Source of the DNA: Terramyces sp. JEL0728
Lineage: Eukaryota; Chytridiomycota; Chytridiomycetes; Rhizophydiales; Terramycetaceae
DNA: 64,000 bases
Reading direction: 5' to 3'
NCBI GenBank assembly: GCA_027603945.1
Contig: JADIIU010000019.1
Location: forward strand, 94,996 to 158,995
Position numbers and translations under genes: made by a program. The notes beneath the pieces were generated by a model that had not been told where the DNA came from, made no database searches, and saw nothing but the letters and a program-made list of their open reading frames with translations. The number at the start of each line of letters is the position of its first letter. Positions within the stretch are counted from its first letter, which is position 1. Shown one piece after another: positions 43,547 to 54,432 of this stretch.

Positions 43547-44425
43547 TTATTGATAATATTCCAATGCTCTTCCGTAATAAAAACAATTGAAAAAATCTTG
43601 TTTTTTCATTCTAAGTAGCCGTTGATCATCGTTATGATCTACACACAGATATACATAGTCGTCAGTAAATAGGATTCCTTCCAATCCTCGAAAATCCATA
43701 TACCCTAGCAATTCAGAGTCGCCTTCCCCTACTTTATGTTCCGTGAAGCGAAACAGCCCGGACAAACTAATGCTCTGCAAGATTTCCGGCCTGTCATACA
43801 GCAAAAACAGATGATTATTGTACACTTGTAGTGAAGATAGATCTCCTCTTTTGAATGGTTGGAATTTCGTATAGAATTCGATATCAATTGGCTCAGTGAA
43901 TGTTATTTCAAATACAAAGATCATTCCGTCATGTTGTCTACCTACAAAAAAGTACCCTGCCCCATCATTTTCTACATACACGAGCGACTCTATTCCTTGG
44001 CTTCTTGGAGACTCATGTTCATGCGCTTCTCCGTGTTCAATCAAGTACTCTGACAAGTCCCACTCCCTCTCCATTTTATCGGTTGTAAGATCATATTCAA
44101 TCAAAGTGGGCGGATACTCTACTGCGAGGAATAAAATGTCTGGTTAAAAGTTGAATTTACTTGGTCTTTTGTCGATTACAGTTATCCCTTCCAAATCAGG
44201 TTTCCCAGCTATCTTTATTTTCGATTGGTAATTTCCCGATTTATCAAATATTCCAATTTTACCATTATCAGAAACAACATAAATATTCTTGTCGTCCATT
44301 GTAATATCACTAGGCTCGAAATTGTTTGGTATTTCTAGTGTTTCATAATTGCAGGTTTGATTCTGAAAGAAAACGAGCATCCGGCAATAAACACTGGCTA
44401 TCAGTGTGAATTTTATGAGTTTCAT
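43547..44425 (-). CDS. Secreted SdiA-regulated/beta-propeller-like protein
   Basis: Minus-strand exons 44161-44425 and 43547-44139, joined across a 21-nt intron, give 285 residues. A signal peptide is predicted at the N-terminus (MKLIKFTLIASVYCRMLVFF). The body has repeated propeller-like strands: FEPSDITMDDKNIYVVSDNG, KPDLEGITVID, QGIESLVYVE, RGDLSSLQVYNNHLFLLYD and RGLEGILFTDDYVYLCVD. The pattern of SD-, LEGI- and ESL-containing blades resembles SdiA-regulated and phytase-esterase-like propellers. The substrate is unknown. I chose the ATG at 44425 because it opens the signal peptide and leaves a 26-bp divergent spacer to VMA9; an ATG at 44500 would overlap VMA9 coding sequence. Confidence 0.72.
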
Positions 44426-44451
44426 TTTTTTGATTCTCGCGTTAAATCTAA
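44426..44451. promoter_or_regulatory. 26-bp divergent promoter with TTCTCGCGTTAAA
   Basis: This 26-bp spacer between the propeller gene (minus) and VMA9 (plus) holds the T-rich/CGCGTTAAA element seen before other starts. Its CGCG core is palindromic, so one element could serve both directions. This is positional inference. Confidence 0.45.
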
Positions 44452-44704
44452 ATGACTTTTGTAACGGTGGTAGTTTCATTTCTAGTTTTTTCGCTTTCAA
44501 CAGCTATTGGATATCACTATGTTCCTAAAGGAGAAGACCAGTTAGTATACAGGACTGCTCTGATCCTATCTGTCGTTTGTTGCTGGCTAATGTAAAAGTT
44601 ACTTATGTAGGTGGGCGATTACTTATATTTCACAATTAAATCCACTTGTGCAACCGGAAAGATCTTTTGGGCCAGTGGGAAGTGGACATGGGACACATCA
44701 TTAA
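44452..44704 (+). CDS. VMA9: V-type ATPase subunit e (Vma9)
   Basis: Two exons, 44452-44591 and 44611-44704, joined across a 19-nt intron give 77 residues, the usual size of subunit e (yeast 73). Two membrane helices are seen: FVTVVVSFLVFSLSTAIGYH and LILSVVCCWLMWAITYI, separated by YVPKGEDQLVYR. The sequence after the second helix, QLNPLVQP, matches the family QLHPLVAP. The intron interrupts the LMWAI motif, and splicing restores it exactly. Subunit e is a small Vo-sector protein of the proton-pumping vacuolar ATPase. The gene is too short and split to appear as a long open frame. Confidence 0.92.
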
Positions 44705-44744
44705 ATAAACGGATTATATTTAAAATGCAGAGTAAATGCTGGGT

Positions 44745-45379
44745 TCAGCCAAATGCAGTTCGCTTCCTTCCTCTTAATCTGACTTGATTGAATCTATCCA
44801 GGACAATCTTTTGGTTTTTCGATGTTTTATACGCCTCCAGTATATAATTAAACTAGGATTAATATAATTTACAAGCTGCTCTGCTTCCTTTGGATGAGTA
44901 GATTGAAGCGCTCTCTCCAATACATAAATGTCAACCCCTTTATCTTCTGGTAGATGGGAAACATAAGATAATCCGAAATCAATCCATACCAATTCATTGT
45001 CTTTCAAAAGTATGTTGCTGCTGGTCAAATCGCCGTGCACAATATCAATATCGTGAATTGTAGCGAGTTGCTTTCCTATACAAGTTCCAATTTGCTTTAA
45101 ATTTGCAGTTCCACTACATATGTGATCGCGGATGGTAACTCCTTCAATGTATTCCATGTAAATTGAATTGTTTGGCAGATCTACTAGGTATAATTGTGGG
45201 ACAAGCACCGGCAACTTTTGCAGACACCTGGCTTCCTGTAACACTCTTCTAGGTGTAAGTTGATCATCTAATTGGGGGTGTCGGTACTTTTTCTTGAACC
45301 GCTGCTTTACAATAGCCTTGCGTCCATTAAAATCAATCAAATATAATTTAGCCTCAGCTCCTTGCTTTATGATTTCCAT
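44745..45379 (-). CDS. BUD32: KEOPS complex kinase/ATPase Bud32 (PRPK)
   Basis: Minus-strand exons 44873-45379 and 44745-44852, joined across a 20-nt intron, give 204 residues. Family motifs in order are IKQGAEAKLYLIDF, AIVKQRFKKKYRHPQLD, TPRRVLQEARCL, IYMEYIEG, DIVHGDLTSSNILL and LVWIDFGLSYVS. The end, VRLRGRKRTAFG, is recovered only after splicing and matches the RGRKR tail of Bud32. Bud32 is the small kinase-fold ATPase of KEOPS, which makes the t6A37 modification of ANN-decoding tRNAs. I chose the ATG of MEIIKQG, the family start. The frame stays open upstream to 45478, but that stretch has no resemblance to the family. Confidence 0.93.
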
Positions 45380-45900
45380 TTGAGAAAAAAGAATTCTCAA
45401 CTTGAATTTTTCACTAGTGGTATTGGCATTTGGCTCAAAAAGTGAAGTTGCTGACCTGAATACTAAAGCCCTGGTCAAAGTAAAGCACTGGCCTCGTCAG
45501 AGCCAAACAGAGAGCCTGTGAAGGAAAATTAACATAGATTCAGTACTATTCATAGAGAGATGATATTTCTTTAGTGTCTGGCTACATGAAACATTGTTTA
45601 ATTGATTATTTCCACAAGTTACCGCAATTTTTGGTTTTATGGAATTCACCAGGCAGGCTCGTTGAATAGAGAACTTGATTCATTGCAAATCCAGCATTCA
45701 ACGCTTAGCAAATAGTCGCAATCTAATAATTAAATACTGGTGATTACACACATGGATTATTTCTCCAATATATTCTAGTGCAAGGAGCGTCCCCATCGAC
45801 TGTCAAGTTTACAGTGCGGCAGATGAAGCCTTGACAGCCACGGATCGTAGTCTCGCCTTCTCGTCGTATAAAATGCACTTGCAATTGCGTCCCAGAAACT
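45380..45900. other. 521-bp intergenic stretch between divergent BUD32 and secreted-protein genes
   Basis: This is the longest gap in the window. It holds only short frames without family resemblance on either strand. A TATA box lies at its right end. No tRNA arms, snRNA core or C/D boxes could be paired up. It probably contains the upstream region of the highly punctuated secreted-protein gene, whose isolation and TATA box suggest regulated expression. Confidence 0.5.
45867..45873 (+). promoter_or_regulatory. TATA box of the secreted-protein gene
   Basis: TATAAAA lies 28 bp before the ATG at 45901, with a G/C/T-rich flank. The same 28-bp spacing is seen at the sulfite oxidase gene. Confidence 0.5.
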
Positions 45901-47226
45901 ATGTTCGTACTTACATTACTACAGATTATAAATGCACAAAATCCATGTGTTATCACCGTGCCTCCAAACCCACTATCAGAGAAAGGATTGGCCACACCTT
46001 GGGAAGTCACTGGATGCGATCAAACCAATACCGACCAAACTTCGTTTGTCCAAGGTGCTATCTTTGACCCAGCCAAAAAGACTATCTCAATCTACAACCC
46101 GTTGATGATCAACAAAGGAACCAAGCCTGCTGTAGCCCCAACACCCGTCAAACTTCCTCCTGGCGCGGTTGTTGGTCTGTGGATTGGGTCCAACAATGAT
46201 GCAGTACACTTGACTGGTGCAGGTGTAAAAGAAGGAAAGTGTGTCAATGGATTAGGGAACAGCGACTTTGGACAAATGAGTTTCTGCAATGCAGCAAAAT
46301 TCTTCCAGGCTGCAAAAGTAGTAAAATCTACCGCTTTGGGAAAAGATGTAAAGGGACGAGATTGCCCTACTGTCAGGGACTTTGCCATCATTGACCAGGA
46401 CCAGTCGGACAATGTCGACACCCAATATTTGATTGTTGGGAAGCAGTTGGCTCAAAACACCGCTGCTAATCGTAAAAAGTTGAACAATGCTACAGTCGTT
46501 GACAACGGATCTGATAATGCATTGCTTGGACTGGTCCAAGATGCTATTGGCTGCAAGCCTTTCACTGCCCCAGACTTGGCAGACAACAGAAATGCGGCCA
46601 GAGCATTAACTCTCAATGAGCTACAAGCTTCTCAGCAACAAAAAGCCCCAATTGCTCTTGTCCCATTGAACGACCCGATGACTTTGCTCAATGGCAAGAC
46701 CTCTGTAACTAAAACCAACCTGTATAGAGTAAATGTCTTGCAAAACAATATCAATAAGGCAGACGATGGCACTTTAGTAAAGTACTGCAAAAACTTTTTG
46801 GATGTCGCTCCAAAGTTTATCATTGGATATCAGGATTTGCTTGTCAAAGGCCCTACTCCTGATGCAGCTACTGGTGATTCATTGGGAACATTCATGTGTG
46901 GAAGATTTGTCACTTCATGGAATAAGGATGGCGGTCTTGACTGTGCCGGTGCTTTGAACATTGCGACTCCAATTGATGTTGTTACGGATAAGAACGGTGT
47001 TGTTACTTCCTGCTCCTTGGCCAAGCGAGCTCCAAACACCCCACCTAGCAACAACAACGGCACTAGCCTCACTAACACTGGTAACGCAAACAACGGAAAT
47101 GCCAACACTGGTAACGCAAACAACGGAAATGCCAACACTGGTAACAACGGAAACAATGACAAGCAAATTCTCCAAGAATTAGCAACATTGGTACAAAAGA
47201 TGGCTGGCCTTCTTCAAGATTTCTAA
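45901..47226 (+). CDS. Predicted secreted protein with Asn/Gly/Thr repeat tail, unknown function
   Basis: An intronless gene of 441 residues, the longest intronless complete gene here, in a set where most genes are split. The first 13 residues (MFVLTLLQIINAQ) form a short signal peptide with cleavage probably before NPCVITV. The mature part has about nine cysteines, a Gly/Asn-rich fold with VGLWIGSNNDAVHLTGAG and NGLGNSDFGQMSFCNAAKFF, and no known catalytic motif. Residues ~380-420 are low-complexity NNGNANTG repeats, followed by a C-terminal helix (QILQELATLVQKMAGLLQDF). The codon use is more C-ending than in its neighbours, suggesting high expression. I recall similar secreted proteins in early fungi but cannot name a family. 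Confidence 0.8.
   Translation: MFVLTLLQIINAQNPCVITVPPNPLSEKGLATPWEVTGCDQTNTDQTSFVQGAIFDPAKKTISIYNPLMINKGTKPAVAPTPVKLPPGAVVGLWIGSNNDAVHLTGAGVKEGKCVNGLGNSDFGQMSFCNAAKFFQAAKVVKSTALGKDVKGRDCPTVRDFAIIDQDQSDNVDTQYLIVGKQLAQNTAANRKKLNNATVVDNGSDNALLGLVQDAIGCKPFTAPDLADNRNAARALTLNELQASQQQKAPIALVPLNDPMTLLNGKTSVTKTNLYRVNVLQNNINKADDGTLVKYCKNFLDVAPKFIIGYQDLLVKGPTPDAATGDSLGTFMCGRFVTSWNKDGGLDCAGALNIATPIDVVTDKNGVVTSCSLAKRAPNTPPSNNNGTSLTNTGNANNGNANTGNANNGNANTGNNGNNDKQILQELATLVQKMAGLLQDF
47074..47145 (+). repeat. 30-bp tandem repeat in the secreted-protein gene
   Basis: Two identical 30-bp units at 47074-47103 and 47104-47133 are followed by a partial third unit (47134-47145). They encode the ten-residue unit NTGNANNGNA. 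Identity at synonymous sites points to recent duplication or slippage. Copy number may vary between strains. Confidence 0.9.
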
Positions 47227-47361
47227 ATAAAGATTACAATTATATTCAATTTAAATTCCGAGGGAGTGGAACAAAACTCTTGCTGCCGTCTTATAACTGC
47301 TCTCTGTTGAGTTGAATTTTTATTGAGTTCCACGTCGCAATTTTTAAAGTGAATCTAAAAA

Positions 47362-50300
47362 ATGCTTGCGCAACTCCTGGGTAAAATATCACAGGATTCT
47401 AGAAGCCAAGAGATAAAGCAGAAAATCGAAGAAGCTATATCCAACCAAACTACGTACAGTGTTCTTTAATTTTAGTGCGAATGAATGCTGGCCAATTTTC
47501 CAACTCTCATTAAAGGAATCTTCAAACACAATCAATACGCTGTCTGCCATGCACAAGTTGACTGCTGGTTTAGCGCTGACAGGAAATGTACCTGGAGACC
47601 CTCAGGTTTTTGAAGAATATCAAACCAGAGCGCAAGTAATTGAATTTAATCAAAGGAGTTTGGTTTTTGCGGCAATATTCATCTGCAAGTTGGCGAATTT
47701 AATTTAATCGATGAAATGATGTTTTCAGTATTTCAACTTGCGCTATCTAAAAATGAACATGACTTGCAATTACAAATTTTACAATTATTTCTCACTACTA
47801 TTACAGCACAAGGAATACATATGCACGCATGCACACTGGCAATGGTTTATAGAGTCAGTTTCCTGATTCACGCTATCTCGCCAGTTAAATCAAACAACGA
47901 AATCACTGCAAAAGCATGTCTCACACAGGGAATCAATCTCATATTTACAAAACTTGAGCGGTTTGGAATGCTGTATCCGCATTTAGCTTCAGGCGAAAAG
48001 AGAAAGTCTGAAACTGACGATACGTTAGAAAAGAGGGAAGTCGAAAGAAAGAATTCAGAGACTTTGGATCGTAACGATACCGTTGAAGATGAAGAAGAAA
48101 ATCCCCATGGCAAGCTGCGCGTAGAACCCTCAATTGAAAACTTGGCTGATATATCCAAAGAACATGAGGAAACTGAGGAAGCGCAGAAACCTGAAGTTCT
48201 TTCAAAAGTTTCCGCATCGGCACCGTTAGACGATGGCCATTCTCCAGAAGTCCAATATTCATTGCTTAAGCGAGATGTGCAGCTTACCTTGCTGTTTTTG
48301 TGCCATTATGCCCTTTCTTCCGACAAGCTTAAGAATGACCCATCAACTTTCAACCCAGAGGACATGAACGATTTGACTAATCCTGACGAGCTCAGTGCGA
48401 CTTGCGCCAAAGACAGATCAATGGCATTGGAGTTGATTCAATCGGTATTCAATAACCTTGGACCAGTATTCAGAAAGGATCCAGATATGTTCAAAATTGT
48501 GAAAGAAAACGTCAGCAACGTAATTTCAAAGAATGCCGTCACTACAAATCCAACATTGTTTGAAGCTTCCTTGGCAATTTTCGTGCTATTAATCAAATAC
48601 TACAGGCATAAATTGAAGATGGAAATCGAGGTTCTACTTGGAACCTATCTACAGATCTTGGAAATGGGAAATTCCACTTACAAGCAAAAGAGCATCATCC
48701 TTCAAAGACTGTTGTATATTGCAGAAACCCCACAAGTGATTATTAGCTGATCGTAGGTTTTGATGGATATTTATATGAATTATGACTGCGAATTCGAAAT
48801 GGTCTCTTTGACCGAAAAAATGATTTCCATCTGTTCAAAGACTACCCAAGGAAGGGATACATTAACTTCCAGTAGTATATTTGGCGAATCTAAACTCGAT
48901 CTGATCCGCCAACAAGAAAAAAGATTACACTTGAGATCACTGTGCATCTTGACGGCAGTTATTGAGTCCTTGGTGAAATGGTCCAAGGATTTGAGTAAAC
49001 CAGCAGTAGTTACTCCAAAGGCAGACGACGAACCAAATAGCGCATCTGCGGAATCTAAGCTTAACGTAAGTGTAAATTAATACTAGTCTCAACCAAAGGA
49101 CGATGTAAGTGATCAAGTAGAGCAAATTGCTTCCAAGAAACAACAGTTCAGACAAGCTGTAAAAAAATTCAACACAAATCCTCAAAAAGGGATGAACGCA
49201 TTTATTCAAGGCGGATTTGTTGAGCATAATATTGAAGCCATAGCAGCATTTTTGCAGTCAACCTCAGAGCTTAGTAAAGGAAGCATTGGCGAGTATTTGG
49301 GAGAGGGCACACCTTTCAACATCCAAGTTATGCGTGCATTCATTGATGCTATGAACTTTGTTAATATGGATATTGTAGCGGCCATTAGACAATTTTTGCA
49401 GGCTTTCAGATTACCTGGCGAAGCGCAAAAGATTGATCGTATGATGGAAAAATTTGCTGACCGATATTGCGAATGTAATCCTACTATTTTCGCCCAAGCC
49501 GATACCGCCTACACACTTGCGTTTTCTATCATCATGTTGAACACTGATCAACATTCTCCGCAAATCAAGCACCGCATGGATGCAGAAAAGTTTATCAAAA
49601 ACAACCGTGGTATTAATGATAATGCAGATTTGCCCGACGAATTCCTCACTGCCATCTTCAATGAAATCCATGGTAACGAAATCATCATGGAAGATGAAAG
49701 GAGTGACAAGTTGACTAAAATTGCTATGGGATGGGGTGCTGGCGAAGCAAATGAAAAGCAAAGATTGGAAATTTTCAAAAAAGAAGCATCTATTATTCAA
49801 AAAAAGACCCAGCAATTAATGACTACCGGAAATAAAGTGGTTCCTCACTTTAAAACGGCAAAAAGCAAAGAACTAGCACGACCGTTATTTGCCACTTGCT
49901 CCTGGGCACTCATGGCAGCTTTTAGTTTATCTTTTGAAGCCAGCTCTGATGTCGAACTTGGCGAAGAAGCGCAGAAAAAATCCAAAGAGCCTGTCGTCAC
50001 TAACCTCTGCCTATCTGGATTAACCGGGGGCATTAAGCTGGCGTGCATGTTCAAACTAGAAACAGAAAGAGATGCATTTGTTACTTCTTTGGCCAAATTA
50101 ACTAGTTTGACTGATTTCTATGCAATTAAACCAAAGAATATTAAAGCTATCCACGCTTTGATTGAATTGGCTACAACACAGGGGGACTATTTAGACTCTG
50201 CGTGGATAGAAATTATGAAGACCCTGTCGCAGCTGGAGCGTATGCAAGTATCTGTGTTGCAAGGGGAGGAAGTTAAAGCCGGGAGAATCTCACAGGACGA

Positions 50301-52560
50301 AGCAAGAGCGGGTTACCAGGAATTGGCAGTTACGCAAGAACCAAAACGTGCAATATCAAAAACCTTGGAGAAATATGTCCAAGAGATCCAAAGCCAGACT
50401 TCGCTGATATTCATTGATCGAATTTTTACAACGTCAGTGAATTTGTCTGCAACTGCCATCGTATATTTCTTCAAATCAGTGTGTGAAGTATCTTTGGAAG
50501 AAGTATACTTGTCCCCCACTGGTGCTCCTATGAAAAACATTCACGGCCCGCCAAGAATGTATTTGCTCCAAAAGATTGTTGAGATTGCCTACTACAACAT
50601 GCACCGTATTCGTTTCGAATGGACTCAAATCTGGCGATTGTTGCAACCACACTTCAACAAAGTCGCATGCCATCCTAATCAGAGGGTTTCAACATATGCG
50701 GTGGATTCTCTTCGTCAACTGGGTGTAAAGTTTTTGGAAAGAGAAGAATTGGGCCAATTCTCATCTCAGCACGAGTTCCTTAAATCCTTTGAATGGATTA
50801 TCAAGCACAACCAATCACCAAGCATCCGTGAATTAATATTAAATTCGTTATCCCAGATGATAACAGCTAGAGCTTCTCGCATCCGTAGTGGTTGGAAATC
50901 TATTTTTGTTACTTTGGTAAAAGCAGCTCAGGCAGATGAAAAAACGGCTCACTTGGGATTCCAAACAATACAAATGGTTTTCACACATCACTTTGAAGAA
51001 GTTGTCGCTGCTGGCGGGTTTGTTGACTTGGTGTCTTGTTTGGCCGAGTGTGCGTTACTTGGGGGAAGCGGTCCAGCCCATGACGAACTAGTAATGTCAA
51101 GTATTCAAATGCTCCAATCATGTACTAAATCGCTTGTCGAAAGAGCTGAGCTAGAAGCAACTGGCAAAAAAAAACGGCCTTCTGCAGCCCCACTTGTAGT
51201 AATCCCAACAGTAGTGTCCACTGCCGTTTTATCTGCACAACCACACACCCACACACCGAGAATCAACAACTTGCCGCAGCAGCCATATCTAATTGCAAAC
51301 GGGTGTATTGCTGAGGAGCACTATTACCTCTCTTGGTTCCCCATCTTGTCTGCATTTTCCAGAGTAGTTACCGAATCCGAAGGTGTTCTCGTACGAACCC
51401 ATACCATGGAAATATTGTTTGAAACGGTTAAAACGTCTGGGTATTTGTTTGACGCACCATACTGGAAAAGTATTTCAAGGAATATCATTTCTCCCATCTT
51501 TACAGATCTAAGCGATCCTGAAGAGGCTAGCTTAAAAGAATCAAACTCTGCAGTATTGATTTTAGGACTGCGACTCCTTGTACAAATGGTATCACATCAT
51601 TTTGAAATGTTCAAGAAACTTTCCGCTGGCAATGATAAATCCAGTATAGAGTTTCTCCACCTCTGTGTGGATCGTATGGTAGAAATGATGGTGAACCAAG
51701 ACGACAAGCTCGCAAACACGGGACAAACCTGTTTCAGCCAATTCCTAATGACCAATGCGGGCAAGTTCAAAGACAATGACTGGGAATGGCTTATTGAAAA
51801 GATTGGAAGAGCTTTCCAGTTGACACTGCCTTCTGAATTGATCAAATGCCACGGACCTTCCAACAATGATTTACCAGTTCCGCCCAATATTTTGGAATCT
51901 GCTTTGAAAGCAACTAATCACCTAGAAACTATCAGCCTTGACAGTTTAGATTTTGAAAAAACTGTAATCAAATGTGTTACTCATTTGGAGCTATTAGCGA
52001 CTGTCAAGGAATTCTGTCTGCACCAAATTACTCCTGAAAAGACTGTTCTAGGCTCCATCCCAGTGGCTCAAAGAACCAGACTCTTGGAAATCTTGTATTC
52101 AAGCTATGCGATTGCCAGATTGTTTAATTCGTTCACTTCACTTAGACAGGCAATTTACAAAAGAGGCTGGGTATCACAGTTGCCAAATTTGGTTAAACAG
52201 GAAACAACCAGTTTATCAACGTACATCTCATTACTGTTCCTTTGCGGCAAAGTTGGAGATGACCCTCAAATTCTAGAAACGCTGGATTCCGAAATTAACG
52301 ACTTGTGTCTGAGACTAACAACACTGTTATCTTCACCAGCACAAAATCAAAGGGATATTGCATCTTGGTGCCCAATCGTCATTGTCCTATACAGAGAAAT
52401 TTGTGCAATGGATGACTTATGGATCAAGGGAAACACGACCGCTTTAAATTTGGAAAGGATATATAATTTTGCAATCAAGATGCTTGAAGTAGACAGACAA
52501 GATGTACGGGCAGGAATAATTGAATATCTGAGAAAGGTAGGAGCCTTTGTCTTTCAATAA
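47362..52560 (+). CDS. SEC7: Large ARF guanine-nucleotide exchange factor Sec7/BIG
   Basis: Exons 47362-47453, 47476-47635, 47656-48735, 48757-49065 and 49087-52560 give 1704 residues; introns are 22, 20, 21 and 21 nt. N-terminal DCB and HUS regions are recognisable (LIDEMMFSVFQLALSKNEHD; VLMDIYMNYDCEFE at ~445). The Sec7 domain spans ~590-770. It has the catalytic glutamate finger in FRLPGEAQKIDRMME (~655-670) and the motif FSIIMLNTDQHSP. HDS helical repeats follow to the end. It activates Arf1 at the trans-Golgi by GDP/GTP exchange. Intron 2 was placed by the shift of frame inside the DCB domain; removing gtaattgaatttaatcaaag restores it. Confidence 0.92.
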
Positions 52561-52596
52561 ATATATCATCGGAAATCTCGTTTATTTAACTTCAAA

Positions 52597-54373
52597 TTAC
52601 TGTTTTCTAATTTTTTTCAAGCTTTGGGTGAATGCGTTTTCCACGGCTGGTGCTTTTATCGTATGGCCTTCACTTATTTCTAGTAATCGCTTTTGGGGAC
52701 TGTTATTCCTTGAGGAATTGTTGCTTGCCGATCGAGGGACCAAGAACGGATTGTTCGCACTATCTGCAATTGGTGTTTGGTCTTTACAAATCAGAGGAGC
52801 AAGCATTGGAGTTCCAGGCGCAACCTTACTTTCACTTTCTGCATACAGCATATTTTCGCCTTCAATAGCATGGTTCAAATCAAACAATACTTTGCGAAAG
52901 CCCTTTTGGATCTCTTGGACATGTGCTGCATTTCTCGAAAATATTCTTACAATGACTTCTTTATACTGCTCTGGAATCAAACCCGACACTTGTTCTTTTT
53001 TGATAGAAATCTAAGATTAGCGGTTATTACAGGTGCGCTATCGTATTTGGTAAAGAACCGAATAGAATCTACAGGGTTCTTGTCTTTCATTGCGTAGTTC
53101 AAGGTCATGAATTGTACAATAATATCGTTTTCGGTAATTAATGGGTTTGGTATTTGGTTTTTGATAATTGCACTTGTAATTTTGGTGCTATCAATATCAT
53201 CGAAATGTTCAACAGGGATGATTAGTTGATCCGCAAAGCGATAAAGATCTCGTTGCCTAATCCGCTTGATAATTTTCCTGGCTTCTGCCAACTCTTTGGA
53301 ATCGGACTTTTCAATAATAAGTAGAATTGAATCATCTAAAGTTGTGTATCTCTTCATGTTTGAAATATATTCGCTGATTTTCAATACGGGATTAGCCGAT
53401 ATAAGTGCGTCGCATATCATATATTCGATGACAGTGGAAACTCGATGTGTATAGACTTGCTTAAATAATGAATATCTGGTGTGGAAAAGCTGGATTAAAG
53501 CGGCATTACTTCGTACAAATGATACGCTTCCTTGTGATGGAAACAGATTTGGTTGTCGATTACTCTTGAAAATGTAATCAATCTAATAGGATCAAACCCG
53601 CACTTGATTCCAATGTTGTAGCAATCCCGAAGAATATAATCAAACTGCTTTTAACGACAGTTACCTTATCCACATCTACGGAGTTACGAGTATTTGCTAC
53701 TATTTCGAATAAAAACTTTTTCCTGGCTTGGGGATAGTCTGACCTTGGTGCTCCATGGATTAAATCTTTAATGAATTGTTGCTCGGTTAAAAAGGTAATA
53801 CTTGATGCAAATTAATGTCGATATGGGCATTGTGAGCCAACAGATGAGAAAGCATTTCTTCACTTGCCTAGAATTAAAATTGGCAACCTATTATTAGTAA
53901 CAGAACTACCTGCTCGTGAAACCAGTTGGAATCTGGCTTCACTTTTGGGATAAACCTGGAATCAAACAGATGAGAAAATGGACCATGTCCCAAATCGTGG
54001 GTCAATCCAGCTAATATTACTTTCAGTTACCAAGCCGAATGCACTTCACATCGTTGTCAGTAATATCAAGCTCTGGCTGATTCTATGTTAAATCATCTTA
54101 CTTTGCGCAGGGTTTCTATCCAGAGTCCTGCCATATGGCACACCCCAATGCAATGTTCAAAGCGGTGGTGGGTTGCCCCAGGATAAACAAAATATGATGC
54201 ACCAAGCTGCTTCAATTCACGCAGCCTTTGAAATTGAGGAGTATCTATGACATTGATTTCAACTTTGGTTAATTCAATGTGTCCGTAAATGGGATCGTTG
54301 AAGAATTTGTTTCCTGTTTGCATCCTGTAAAAGATTGCTTTCTCCCTGAAATTTGGAAAACGGACATGGACAT
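52597..54373 (-). CDS. SAMHD1: SAMHD1-like HD-domain dNTP triphosphohydrolase
   Basis: Nine exons on the minus strand (54366-54373, 54102-54345, 54031-54082, 53910-54010, 53802-53867, 53665-53781, 53510-53644, 53031-53489, 52597-53010) give 531 residues. Most introns are 19-20 nt; one is a 42-nt composite. [11 protein letters not shown] opens the core. The HD metal site is [10 protein letters not shown], then [12 protein letters not shown] and a later [10 protein letters not shown]. The region [15 protein letters not shown] and the ending [21 protein letters not shown] text match SAMHD1; there is no SAM domain. The enzyme hydrolyses dNTPs to nucleosides and triphosphate. The first exon is only 8 nt (ATGTCCAT); translation could instead begin at the ATG at 54323. 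The last ~90 residues are disordered. Confidence 0.9.
53868..53909 (-). other. Tandem pair of micro-introns with no exon between
   Basis: Between the SAMHD1 codons for HEQ and ASEEMLSH, 42 nt must be removed. On the minus strand these are a complete 22-nt intron-like unit (GTAGTT..CTAATAATAG, 53888-53909) directly followed by a complete 20-nt unit (GTTGCC..TTAATTCTAG, 53868-53887). Each has its own donor, branch-like YTAAY and AG acceptor. Removing only one leaves the wrong frame. It can be spliced as one 42-nt intron or as two steps. Confidence 0.8.
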
Positions 54374-54432
54374 ATCCTTGAACCCTACAATGAGCGAATA
54401 AAGTAGAAAATAACTCGGATTTAGTATTTATT

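Noticed and set aside
45540..45600. C/D snoRNA in the BUD32 upstream gap (GATGATAT string)
   Set aside because: The C-like box does not match RTGATGA and there is no paired terminal stem or D box at a suitable distance.
45744..46010. Minus-strand ORF of 88 codons opposite the secreted-protein gene
   Set aside because: It is mostly the antisense of the start of that gene, with no family match and no promoter-like start.
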